Shown: positions 47,729 to 58,947 of the stretch, one piece after another
How the letters are laid out: the number at the start of each line of letters is the position of its first letter
How positions within the stretch are numbered: the first letter of the stretch is position 1
Source of the DNA: Benincasa hispida
Lineage: Eukaryota > Streptophyta > Magnoliopsida > Cucurbitales > Cucurbitaceae
Length of the DNA: 64,000 nt
Assembly (NCBI RefSeq): GCF_009727055.1
Contig: NC_052357.1
Location: 10,696,492 to 10,760,491, forward strand
Direction: 5' to 3'
Notes under the pieces: model-generated
Seen by the model: only the letters and a program-made list of their open reading frames with translations
What the model was told of the DNA's origin: nothing
The model's database searches: none
Translations under genes and position numbers: made by a program

Positions 47729-49698
47729 TGATGACATAGAATTTAAATGTGAATGAATGAACAAGTCCATGTCCATAAACTTGTTGACACGAAATTTGAT
47801 GAATGTAATGTGCATGCTTAATGATGTGCTACAAGCTCATGTTGCCCTAAACTTGTAACGCAAAATGTAATCTTATGTTGTGTTGTTTCTCATGCACACT
47901 TTATGCGATGATTATGATATACGATACTACTTCTAGATGTATGCGTTATTAATGAAATGCTTGTAGTATGCTATATGTTGTCACAAGTTTCCTTGCGTTG
48001 AAACCAAGTATAATTTTAAAGCAAGTTTCTTGAAATGAACTGAGGTCGAACACAGGGATTGTATAGTTAATGTGTTACATTTGTGATATATGCGACCGGG
48101 GGTTTTTCAATTAATAAAAGATTAGTTTATACAGATATTTAAAATTGCGGTAAAATAAAATATGCGGTAAAATAAAGTTGCGGTAATGAAATAAAATACG
48201 ATAAAAGTAAACCTAAGCTATGATGATACAAGATATAGGTTACATGATACATAATATCGAGTTTGAGACTGACTGTGAAGATTATACAAAGAATCGTGTT
48301 ATGCGGTGGCAAGGCTTTATTTACGATGCAGAAAGAGAAAAGACAATTAGTACAAACATCGCAAGTTCATTAATTGCTTTAAAAATATAACTACGGTTCT
48401 GCTTTCCCTTGGTGTACACCTTTCGGTGATCGGCCGTGTCCCCACATCTCTGTGGTGAAACAGGGATAAATGTAATGAACGCAAGGTTGCTTCCATCTCT
48501 GGAAGTACTTCTCGCTTTAGTTAACGCATTCTTCTAACCTTCTCTCGACAGATCAGAATGGCATCTTCACTTCTGCTCTCACAGGTGAAGATGTCGTCTA
48601 GCATGCTCTAACTAAACATATTTATTCCTTTAGCACGGATTAATTTACTTGTTTAATTCATTCTAATTACCAAGGGATTAAGAAAACATCTTGGAGAAAG
48701 CAATTAATTGAGAAACGGAAGTGGGCAGAAATATGGAGATGAAAATGATCATGACATTTAATTATAAAATCAAGCGTCTGATACATGGTGTGAATGATTT
48801 AGACTAAGAAGATGAGATACAATTGATGATAGAAATAGAAACAAATACAGAAGAGTGCCAACGTCTTGACACAGATCTGGATGGAGAAATCACTTGTCGG
48901 CGTATGGAGTGAATGGAAGGATGAGCGTCCCTCTCAGGCTTACTCAACTGGTAGAGTTGATCTAGGTACAGAGCTTCACGATGGGGATTTGGAATGATTC
49001 ACCCTGAGACTCACCTCTCGGCCTTGCCCCTTTTCTTCTCGGATCTTCTCCGATCAGCACTCAGATCAGCTTCTCTCTCAATATACAAATAACAAAATAG
49101 CCTCGTATCAAGTATATTTTCTTAACGGAATATCACAGGCTATTTATAGGCTCATCTTTGACTCTCTGACTTATAGACCTCACTTATTGTTATGGTAATT
49201 CCGGAAATGGTGGAATGAATATTCCTTCTGTTACGCGATCAATCCCGTCAGAAATGCACAACGGTCAGTTGTACACGTGTCTGGATCCTCCACAATTACG
49301 TTGCTCTTTTGCATCTTTGATCGTCTGTCCGCATGCGGTGTTGTTTTTTATTACCGCATGCGATTGAAGTTGCGTTGATTGCAAAGCTCTTGATCGATTG
49401 TTGCATGCGCCGTCATTGCGTTGATCGTCTATTCATTCCTGAATGATTGGCGCAATGCGACGTAGATGCGTTGTTCGTTTTATCTTGAGCTATGAACGCA
49501 TACGGTGACTTGATTTCCTGCAAAACAGACTTGGAATATTCTTTTCTACCATTGCAATGGTGTTAGTAGGTGTATTGACGACAATTTATAATTCTCGCAT
49601 TTTTTAGCTATTTCTATACAATTGACGCAACTTTCCTTTCTTTTGGTCGCAATATCTAATAAAGCAACATAAATAACTTGTACTTCTACAAGTTATCA
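47729..49698 (-). repeat. 3' LTR of the LARD-like element
   Basis: Direct repeat of 51127-53098. In the first ~275 bp about 14 differences are visible by eye, mostly C/T or A/G transitions. It contains GCATGCGGT..ACCGCATGCG inverted pairs near 49330-49360. Confidence 0.93.
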
Positions 49699-51126
49699 CA
49701 CCCCTAAATTTAGATATATGCTTGTCCTCAAGCATATCTTCTACTAAGGCAATAATGCTCAATTCTTATCCTAAGTTTTGCGTCGATTGGTTGCTCCAAA
49801 TGATCCACTAGGTAACATTACTTAACATCGTAATTTCTTTCTATCCTTGAAAATTCATAACAAAGCCCTACTTTATTCTTCTATACTACAAATTTCTGCT
49901 CAAAAAATGCTTTTCTAGTTTTAAAAAGAATGTTTACCTCTTCTTATCAAAACAACTTGATGCGTCTGGATGCAGTGGTCAAACTTTGCATCATTTATTA
50001 AAGACTGTTGATCATGGTTACACCCTTCGTTTTGGCTTGCTCCCACGGGTGTCATACGAACATCCAACTACTGTTGTGTGCCAATTTCAACTTTAACTCA
50101 TGATTTTCAGAGGAGTTGTCTCTTGCATTCTTTTATTATTATTTTTTTTTCATTTTTTCTCTTTTCATATTGTGTTGTTCTTGGAAACCCACCTTCGTTT
50201 TGGCTTGCTCCCACAGGTGTCATGCGAATAACCGACTACGAGCAGGCTTCTTTCACAACTTAACTCTTATCAGGTTGAAAATGTTTTTAAGGTTTCCCTT
50301 GTGCTGACATTGGAGTATATATGAAAAAAACTTTTTTTTTTAATACCAATTTTTATTTTTCTAGGTTTCCCTTGCGTTGACATCTGAATCAAATTCAAAG
50401 GATAACTGCAATTCATTATTCCAATTTTTATTTTTCCTTTTTAATTCATCAATAACACAAGTCAAGAAGACTTTGCAGTATTCATTGTTTTATTCAGTCA
50501 TTCACAAAAATTTTAAGAACAGCACTACTAATGCATGTAAATTAAAGAAATTAAACATGACATGGAAGTACACAATTGAATTAAATTGAAGGAAAATACA
50601 GAAAGCATTAAAAGCTAATCCTAATAAACAGTAAATAACGCAATTTAGAAAGCGGTAAAAGAAAGCTGTAAAGAAAGCAAGTAAAATAGATATGGGGATT
50701 CTGATTGAAAGAAGTTTTTCATAGTTACCGCAATAGCATCCCCTGCAGGGGGTCAAGCTTGCTTGAACAATGCCATCAAGGACATTGTTCACCTCTTTGC
50801 CTCATCCCGCAGTGTATACGGGGAGAGATATGATCTACTTCTTTCGGGAATCGCACCAGGTATGGAGAATGCGTTGCACATTTCTCAAACCTTGCATTAT
50901 CCGGAACCGTAGGTCTTGAATTTCCGGCGCTTAATCTGGTTTTGATGTGCTCCTGCGCGAAAAATACACCTGATCTCTAGGTCAGCTTAAAATTTCTGGA
51001 TCGCTCCAGTACTAATAAACCGTCAGACTACTCTCCGCGATAAACAGCCAGTACAAAGAGATATGTCCTGCACATACTACAGTCAACACTAACCGTTAGT
51101 AATCCCCGGCAACGGCGCCATAAACT
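49699..51126 (-). other. Interior of the LARD-like element, non-coding
   Basis: No retroviral domain was recognised. Two short direct repeats are visible: TTCGTTTTGGCTTGCTCCCA at about 50027 and again at about 50195, and AGGTTTCCCTTG at about 50290 and 50363. The longest minus-strand open frame (50502-50792) has no domain. Confidence 0.75.
51103..51120 (-). other. Primer binding site, tRNA-Asp
   Basis: The plus strand reads TCCCCGGCAACGGCGCCA, identical to the 3' end of plant tRNA-Asp. On the minus strand it is the complementary primer site, six bases from the LTR edge. Confidence 0.92.
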
Positions 51127-53098
51127 TGATGACATAGAATTTAAATGTGAATGAATGAACAAGTCCATGTCCATAAACTTGTTGACACGAAATTTGATGA
51201 ATGTAATGTGCATGCTTGATGATGTGCTACAAGCTCATGTTGCCCTAAACTTGTAACGCAAAATGTAATCTTATATTGTGTTGTTGCTCATGCATACTTT
51301 ATGAGATGATTATGATATATGATACTACTTCTAGATGTATGCATTATTAGTGAAATGTTTATAGTATGCTATGCGTTGTCATAAGTTTCCTTGTGTTGAA
51401 ACTAAGTATAATTTCATCGCAAGTTTCTCGAAATGAACCAAGGTCGAACACAGGGATTGCGTAATTAATGTGTTACATTTGTGATACATGCAACCGGGGT
51501 TTTTTCAATTAATAAAAGATTAGTTTATACAGATATTTAAAATTGCGGTAAAGTAAAATATGCGGTAAAGTAAAGTTGCGGTAATGAAATAAAATGCGAT
51601 AAAAGTAAACCTAAACTATGATGATACAAGTTATAGGTTACATGATACATGATATCGAGTTTGAGACTGACTGTGAAGATTATACAAAGAATCGTGTTAT
51701 GCAGTGGCAAGGCTTTATGTACGACACAGAAAAAGAAAAGACAATTAGTACAAACATCGCAAGTTCATTAATTGCGTTAAAGATATAACTACGGTTTCGC
51801 TTTCTCTTGGCATACACCTCTCGGTGATCGGCCGTGTCCCCACATCTCTGTGGTGAAACAGGGATGAACGTAATGAACGCAAGGTTGCTTCCATCTCTGA
51901 AAGTACTTGTTGTTTTAGTTAATGCATTCTTCTAACCTTCTCTCGATAGATCAGAATGACATCTTCACTTTTACTCTCATAGGTGAAGATGTTGTCTAGC
52001 ATGCTCTAGCTAAACATATTTATTCCTTTAGCACAGATTAATTTACTTGTTTAATTCATTCTAATTACCAATGGATTAAGAAAACATCGTGGAGAAAGCA
52101 ATTAATGGAGGAACGGAAGTGGACAGAAATATGGAGATGAAAATGATACTGACATTTAATTATAGAATCAAGCGTCTGATACATGGTATGGATGATTTAG
52201 ACTAAGAAGATGAGATACAATTGATGATAGAGATAAAAATAAATACAAAAGAATGTCAACGTCTTGACACAGATCTGGATGGAGAAATCTCTTGCCGGCA
52301 TATGGAGTGAATGGAAGGATGAGCGTCCCTCTCAGGCTTGCTAAATCGGTAGAGTTGATTTAGGTACATAGCTTCACGACGGGGATTTGGAATGATTCGC
52401 CCTGAGACTCACCTCTTAGCCTTGCCCCTTTTCTTCCCGAATCTTCTCCGATCAGCACTTAGATCAGCCTTTCTCTCAATATATAAATAACAAAATAGCC
52501 TCGTATCAAGTATATTTTCTCAATGGAATTTCACAGGCTATTTATAGGCTCAGCTTTGACTCTCTGACTTGTGGACCTCACTTATTGTTATGGTAATTCC
52601 GGAAATGGAGGAATGAATATTCCTTCTGTTACGTGATCAATCCCATCAGAAATGCACAACGGTCAACTGTACACATGTCTGGATCCTCCGTAATTACGTT
52701 GCTCTTTTGCATCTTCGATCGTTTGTCCGCATGCAGTGTTGTTTTTTATTACCGCATGCGATTGAATTTGCATTGATCGCAAAGCTCTTGATCGATTGTC
52801 GCATGCGCCGTCATTGCGTTGATCGTCAATTCATTCCTAAATGATTGGCGCAATGCGACGCAGATGCGTTGTTCTTTTTATCTTGAGTCATGAACGTATG
52901 CGGTGACTTGATTTCCTGCAAAATAGACTTGAAATATTCTTTTCTATCATTGCGATGGTGTTAGTGGGTGTATTGACGACAATTTATAATTCTTGCATTT
53001 CTTAGCTAATTTCCATACAATTGACGCAACTTTCCTTTCTTTTGGTCGCAATATCTAAATAAAACAGCATAAATAACTTGTATTTCTACAAGTTATCA
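51127..53098 (-). repeat. 5' LTR of the LARD-like element
   Basis: Direct repeat of 47729-49698, lying next to the primer site, so this is the 5' LTR on the minus strand. Confidence 0.93.
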
Positions 53099-53250
53099 CT
53101 TATATGTTATATTGTATGTCATATAGTTTTAAAACCCACCATAAATTATGCATTTATATTCCTACATGTGATGTATGTTTTATCTTATATGTCATATTGT
53201 ATGTCATATAGTTTTAAAACCCACCATAGATTATGCATTTATATTCCTTT
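53099..53250 (+). repeat. ~75-bp tandem repeat, rest of the copia leader
   Basis: TCATATTGTATGTCATATAG and the following AAACCCACCAT occur twice about 75 bp apart (from about 53107 and about 53182). The text before the LARD insertion (47700-47728, ATGTGATGTACGTATTATCTTAT) matches the inter-unit text at 53167-53190, so the insertion split a repeat unit. Confidence 0.75.
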
Positions 53251-55481
53251 TTCCTTCAGCAATTTCACATCCTCCTCAGAATCGATGATGCCATTCATTA
53301 GTCCAATGAAACAGGTGAAAACCAAAGGCCCTGATGTTTTTTAAGCTTCGTATGCTACCAAGTTTCTCAATACTACTTCAGAGTTCATATCAAGGTTAAT
53401 TTTGGGAAGGTAAAATATCATTACCTTTGAGTCAAAGGCAACGACTAAGACACCTCCATCGATGGGCAAGAAACACACACCCAATTTTGTAAGCTCGAAC
53501 ACCTAGGATACATATATACTTCTAATTGTGCTGAAAACCAGTATCAGATACGGATACATCCAGATACGTGATAGATACGTATCTGATACGTGATTTAAAG
53601 TATCTACTTTTTATTATTATTATTATTATTTGCTTTCAGATACGTGGAGGAGATACGTTGGTCAATTTTTTTTTCTAATTTAAGCCCAACCCACAACCCA
53701 TTTTATTTTAATACGTGTTTAAGAATGATTCTAAAATCATCAAAAATCATCATTTTTATTTTTAAAATCACTCGAAAACACACTTTTAAATACTCAAAAT
53801 TAATTTAGTTTTAAATTTCACTTTTAAATGCAATTATCATATCGTCAAAATTAGTTTTGAAGGATTAAACATGTTTCACAGTGATTTTGAAAATAACAAA
53901 GGTGATTTCAACCATTTTAAAATCACTTTCAAACATAAAAGTACACTTAAATTGAACAATCCAAAACAAAATAAATTAAAAATGATAAAAAAAAAAAAAA
54001 AAACCCAAAACGTAATTAAATCTTCATTTTTTCCTTTCTCTCTCACTATTTAAATCATGATTCACAACTCCTTCATCCTCAACTTCATTCTTCAATCTTC
54101 ATCTTCTACTTCTTTCGTACCATCTACTCTAGTCGCTCAACAATCACCCAACATTACTGGATTTTTTTTTAAATTTTCACTCTCTTTTTTAATATATTTT
54201 AATCTAATTTAAAATAAGTATTATAGCAATTAATTAAACATTATATATAATGTATTTTCAACGTATCCGTATCTTAGTTTTTTAAAAATTAACATATCAC
54301 CATATCATATCGTATCTATATCATGTATCTGTATTTGTGCTTGTCCTTCTTAATCGAACACCCAAGGAATTGTTACTTCCTCCAACAAAGGAAGTCTAAC
54401 TTTTCCATCTTTTCTAGATCATTTTCTTCGCCCTTTCTCAGTGAATATAGGGGTTCGAGAGGCAGGAACTTTAGAGACGATTGTCCATGGCAGTTTGAAG
54501 ATCACTTGCATGGGTCTAGAACTAACTATTATTCTGAATAAATCTACCGAACCTTCGTTTAACTTTGATAGAATCTTCCAAATTTCACTTCCAAGTCTAC
54601 TCAAGGGACTGAATAAGTGCTCAAAGGTGCTTTCAACGTTTTCTTTGGCGGGTTCCCTTTGATTTTGATCGTCTTCAATTGTCTCCAATGGGTCAGCCAA
54701 CTTTGGAGTAATCATTCTGTACAAAAAATCAAGCAAATGAAAGCATTCCGAGACCGACACTTGAAGTTCCACCAACTTCCATCACCATGAAAGGAGAAAG
54801 ATCTTCATACAGTCCCAGCAACATAGAAAGCAACAATTGATCTGCTGGTTCAAGAAGAGCTGAAGATTGAAGTTCCATCATCTTTCACAAAACAAATAAA
54901 GGTATCTGATTCTCAAGCATTACTCAGTCTCTCAGAATGGCATTATGTGCTGACTTCCTTCCCTCATAATCTACCAAATATGACAACATTGAGGAAACCC
55001 TTGAGATACTCTTTTCTTCGATGGTATATACTCGGAGGACCGAGTAGGAAGGAGGCACCGGTGGCCATCATCCAAGCAAATGTTTCGCTGTTGAAATTGA
55101 GGTATCTATCTGTGGTAGCACGCCCGGGTCTTTTGCTCGTACTTGGTCAACTTCTCAACGAGATCGTGAAACTTGAGGCTTTGGAGCTGTTTTTGAGCTC
55201 TTTTGGCTGCAGCAATCTTGTACCTCTCCATCTCATACAGCTCTTGGCGCCAGTGATGGTATGGACCAATTGCCACTTCCTGTGGAGTATAGGAATCAGG
55301 ATCAATGACCATAAGAGACTTAGGGACATTGAATATGCATACTGGAATTCCTATGTCTTCCTCGGGCTCTTCTTCATCTAAGGATTGACGAATTTGAATG
55401 ACCCATCATTCCTCATCAAAACCTGAGGTCAATCCCCAAGAATTTCCAGCAGGAAGAGAATGTAATCGTGGAGAAACTCAT
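53243..55481 (-). pseudogene. DUF247 pseudogene (second copy)
   Basis: Same orientation as the gene at 26461-28193 and similar over most of its length. ATG at 55481 is kept, but an 8-bp deletion after the fourth codon breaks the frame. Further breaks lie near 55380-55440, 55030-55050, 54860 and 54775, where the frame is again lost at the same place as in copy 1. The central coding region is interrupted by an 850-bp insertion (53504-54353). The last ~100 codons, including the membrane helix, are missing where the copy meets the copia leader at about 53243. Still readable: 'DSYTPQEVAIGPYHHWRQEL' and 'SVSECFHLLDFLYRMITPKL'. Confidence 0.88.
53504..54353. mobile_element. MULE- or hAT-like insertion
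   Basis: 850 bp absent from DUF247 copy 1 and flanked by a perfect 9-bp duplication TCGAACACC (53495-53503 and 54354-54362). Its ends carry oppositely oriented ATACGGATACA / GTATCTGTAT motifs rather than clean terminal inverted repeats. AT-rich interior, no transposase. Nine bp is the Mutator-type target length; the terminal T could be chance, which would leave 8 bp and hAT. Confidence 0.72.
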
Positions 55482-55885
55482 GGTTGAGCACTGGGATGGT
55501 AATTATCTCTGCAATGGGTACCTGGCAATTAGGGAGTTGGAGGATTTATATCTTATAAGCATACAAACCATCAATAAATCATCGCTAGTGAACAATTTAA
55601 TTCTCTTTCATTAAGGCTAATGTGTTCTGAAACGATCCTTTACTGATTTTTTAGCCGACGGTTGACACAATGCCAACAAAGTTTTCTAGTCCTCAGGCAG
55701 GGGAAATAAATAACATCAAAAAACGTGGTTTAATGTGTTATTTTTTAAGCCCATACAACAATTAAAGGTCAGAAAAGGACAGAAATGACGGTAGGGAAAA
55801 AAGGGAAGCAACTGATTACCTACTACATGGATGTGGAAATGTAATAATTTTTAGATTGAAGTCAGGAAAGCTATAAAAATAAATA

Positions 55886-56733
55886 TGTATAATTTTTAGA
55901 TTGATAATTCGCTTCCCACAGTTCAATCAGGATGGTGGTTGAAAGATGACACAAAAATGCTTTGGAACTGTGCAATTTGAGATTTCTTGTGGATTTTATG
56001 GCTACAAAGAAACCATAGGAGATAAAAGCAAAATATTTTTATACAGCCCCTTAATTAACAGTGTGCTTCAGGTTTTTCTGTGATTTTGTATGGTATATGG
56101 CCCCTTGTTATAATCACTGCATTTCAAAGATTAACTTGAATTCAGGACACCTTTTGTTATAGTTTTTTCCCCCTTAAAGGAGGCTTTCTCTACCTCCAAT
56201 ATATATATATATATATATATATTACCGGAAAAAAAGGACTCGGAACAAACCATGCAAAGGTACTACCATGGATAAAGTAGAAACCAAACTCCATAAAACA
56301 AATTCTTCTCTGTTTTGAGAGGTAATATGGTTTTTCAATTAATTCGTAAAAGGTATGTGCTCATCAATCATCAATAATTTGATACCTCCATGAAGAATCT
56401 GAGAGATCATCTGCAAAATGCCTCAAGAACTGGATACTCATTTGGACATATTGATAGCCTGCCAATGATATCTAATCTGAATGAAAAAAGGACAAACTTC
56501 AACATTCTAAATTAGAGCTTAACTAGTAATATCGTTTTAATCGCCGTTATCAGATGTTTAACAACATGTTCCCATGTGCTCTATTCATCTCTCCCCTCAA
56601 ATTTCTGTATAACAGAACTGTCCAGATCAAAGTTCAAGTAGTTAGCCTCAACTTTTTTTGCAACATCTTAATCTGGGAATAGTATACCCCAAGATCAGAT
56701 GTGTCTACAAGCACCAAGAAGCGCATATACTGT
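55886..56733. other. Intergenic and 3' flank of the PPR gene
   Basis: Contains a (TA)n run at about 56198-56222 and the likely 3' UTR of the minus-strand PPR gene. Nothing else was recognised. Confidence 0.5.
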
Positions 56734-58119
56734 CTACTTGTTGCTGTTCACATTGGCATGATAACCACCATTCACCATCTTTGTCCCCAATTCCTCTCTC
56801 AGCTTAGGCGAAAGACCTTTTGCTACCATCTCTTCATCATACTTCCTAGCCATATCTATCATGCCCTTCTCCACAAGAGCATCAATCAAAGCATTGTAAG
56901 CAGACTCATTTGGGCTACACCCAAGTTCCTCCATCTTATTCCACACCAAAAACACTGGTCTCAAAAACCCCCATTTTCCAAATTTCCTCATGAGCATAAC
57001 ATAGGTATCCATTTTTGGATGAACCCCAAATTTAATCATCCTATCAAATAACATAAGAATCTCTTTCGGCTTTTCAAGAGACCTGAAAAAACAATGATAG
57101 GTGATAACATTCGGTGGACAGTCCTTCTTAAGCATTTGATCGAGCATCACATGGGCATCCTTGAATCTTCCGCTCTCACAAAATAGCTTAATAATAATAT
57201 TGCAAGTCACAACGTTAGGCTTACACCCAATTTCCTTCATCTCATGAAACACCCGGCTGGCAAAATCAACACCTTCCGAAATCCCAATGGCATGAATCAC
57301 CGTATTATAGGCCACTACATCCAATTTCATTCCCTTCTTTTTCATCTCCTTGTACAATTTAACAGCCTTCCAAGGTTTCCCACTCTTGCACAGTATATCC
57401 ATATATATCGAATACGAATGCAAATCCTTACGAACACCTTTCTTATCCATCTCTTCCCAAAACTCTCTACACTTACTCCACCACCCCATTTTAAGCCAAC
57501 CGTGAAGAAATAAGTTATGAATCTTCGTACTCGAATCACAATCCAACTTCCTATTCTTCCCAAAACACAAATCCTGAGCTTCAACGACATGTCTAGAATC
57601 ACAAAGTGCATCAATAAGATTACAAAACGAAGTCTCATCCCTCAATTTAAACTCCCGCAATCTCTCATAAACATCAATCGCTTCACTAACCAAATGCCCC
57701 GACGCATAACGCTTAAACAAAATTCGAAACGTGGCGTGATCTGGTGACGCAAACGGGGATTGTTGCATACGGTGAATCAAGACCCACGAAAGGTCGAACT
57801 CGAAGAACTTACCGAGAATGTCCAGCATGCGATTGTAGGTCTCGGTGGTGTGATCGAACTTACATTCTGATTCGACCCAGTTGAAAAACTCGTACGATCG
57901 CCTCCAGTCATTGCAGTAAGAATCAAGCGCCTCGCGAACAGTAGGAGGGTCGAAATTAGTGTGTGTCGAACGAGATTCCGGGCTGTCGAACTTGAAACCG
58001 AACTCCGGAATGGGATTGATTGTTTTAGTGGAAAAGAATACGGTTGCCGGCGGAAGGAACACGTCGGAGAAGGAGATAATGGACGGAGAGAAACGGCGGG
58101 AAGCGAAGGAAAGAAGCAT
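56734..58119 (-). CDS. P-class PPR protein, mitochondrial, At1g80550-like
   Basis: Intronless 461-residue protein. A basic, Ser/Phe-rich N-terminus (MLLSFASRRFSPSIISF) suggests an organellar, probably mitochondrial, targeting peptide. About nine to ten 35-residue P-type PPR motifs follow from residue ~90, for example DLHSYSIYMDILCKSGKPWK, DVVAYNTVIHAIGISEGVDF, NVVTCNIIIKLFCESGRFKD and NESAYNALIDALVEKGMIDM. There is no E, E+ or DYW extension, so it should bind organellar RNA in processing or stability rather than edit it. Order and wording of motifs closely follow Arabidopsis At1g80550 (about 448 residues). The frame is intact throughout. Opposite-strand open frames across it are shadows. Confidence 0.93.
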   Translation of the reverse strand: MLLSFASRRFSPSIISFSDVFLPPATVFFSTKTINPIPEFGFKFDSPESRSTHTNFDPPTVREALDSYCNDWRRSYEFFNWVESECKFDHTTETYNRMLDILGKFFEFDLSWVLIHRMQQSPFASPDHATFRILFKRYASGHLVSEAIDVYERLREFKLRDETSFCNLIDALCDSRHVVEAQDLCFGKNRKLDCDSSTKIHNLFLHGWLKMGWWSKCREFWEEMDKKGVRKDLHSYSIYMDILCKSGKPWKAVKLYKEMKKKGMKLDVVAYNTVIHAIGISEGVDFASRVFHEMKEIGCKPNVVTCNIIIKLFCESGRFKDAHVMLDQMLKKDCPPNVITYHCFFRSLEKPKEILMLFDRMIKFGVHPKMDTYVMLMRKFGKWGFLRPVFLVWNKMEELGCSPNESAYNALIDALVEKGMIDMARKYDEEMVAKGLSPKLREELGTKMVNGGYHANVNSNK

Positions 58120-58343
58120 TTCCGGGCAGAGATTTTGAGTTTTGGTTCTGACCAGGAGAAAGCAATACGAATTCTGAACAATAGACCTAATGCCTGGGCT
58201 GGCCGGTCAGCTGCCCAATGAAGGCCGAAAGATTAGGGATTAATCTCCTCTCTAACTTTTGGTTTTGGATTTTTTTCTTTTTTAATCCCATTTTAGTCAA
58301 CTTTTAATCTTATTTTGAGAGTGTATGTCAATACAACTAAGCT
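58120..58343 (-). promoter_or_regulatory. 5' UTR and residual promoter of the PPR gene
   Basis: Only 224 bp separate the PPR start codon from the hAT element, so any further promoter sequence was pushed away by, or replaced with, transposon sequence. No clear TATA box was identified. Confidence 0.45.
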
Positions 58344-58947
58344 TATAGATGTCCATCCGATCCCACGAGGACTTGTCCCGAATGGAGTGGAGAATCTCCG
58401 AATACACGAGGAATGGGGGAGGGAGTGGGGAATTTTTTTTCCCATTTACATTTCGGGGCCATTGGGGGAATGGGGAATATATTTCCCCATCCCCGACCCC
58501 AGCCCCGCCCCGAGTTATATATATATAACCTAAAAGATAAGAAATTTCCTGCTGCCACCCGTGCCTCTAGTCTCGGTCTCCGCCCTCCTCAACTCTCGTC
58601 TCTACGTCTACACTGTTTACTCTCTCCGTTTCTCATGCTGGTCGTCTTCGTGTGAGCTCTCCCTCTCGGCTCCGACTTCCGAGTCTCCGAAAATCACTCG
58701 CCCACTCTCGTCCCTACTCTCTCCGTCGGCTTTCCCTCAGTCGCTCGCCTACCGGCCCATCGTCACTTGTTCAGTCACTCCCTCACAGTCACTTGCTCAG
58801 TCGACACCCACCATCAGCTCTCCCTCACAGTCACTCGCCCACCAGTCCACCATCACTTGTTCAGTCACTCGAATCTCTCTCTGCCGGCTCTTTCTCACTG
58901 TCACTCGGCCACCGATCTGCTATCCGATCTGCCGACTTTCCCTCAAG

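Larger units (their letters stand above)
47729..53098 (-). mobile_element. Non-autonomous large-LTR retrotransposon (LARD-like)
   Basis: 5370 bp. LTR 47729-49698 (1970 bp) and LTR 51127-53098 (1972 bp) both start TGATGACATAG and end AAGTTATCA. The perfect target duplication CTTAT lies at 47724-47728 and 53099-53103. On the minus strand a perfect 18-base tRNA-Asp primer site (51103-51120) follows the 5' LTR, and a purine-rich AAATTTAGGGGTG (49699-49711) precedes the 3' LTR. The 1428-bp interior has no gag, protease, RT or integrase text in any frame, so the element must rely on a partner. The tRNA-Asp primer site points to Athila/Tat-type Ty3 partners. Confidence 0.92.
53243..55885 (-). repeat. 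Segmental duplication, copy 2 (DUF247 plus upstream)
   Basis: Partner of 26762-28612, extended by the 850-bp insertion. Upstream similarity continues to about 55885. Confidence 0.85.

Noticed and set aside
51103..51120. tRNA-Asp gene
   Set aside because: Only the last 18 bases of tRNA-Asp are present, next to an LTR. It is the retroelement primer site; no cloverleaf surrounds it.
56701..58221. Plus-strand and alternate minus-strand open frames across the P-class PPR gene
   Set aside because: They are antisense or out-of-frame shadows of an intact 461-codon frame with clear PPR motifs.
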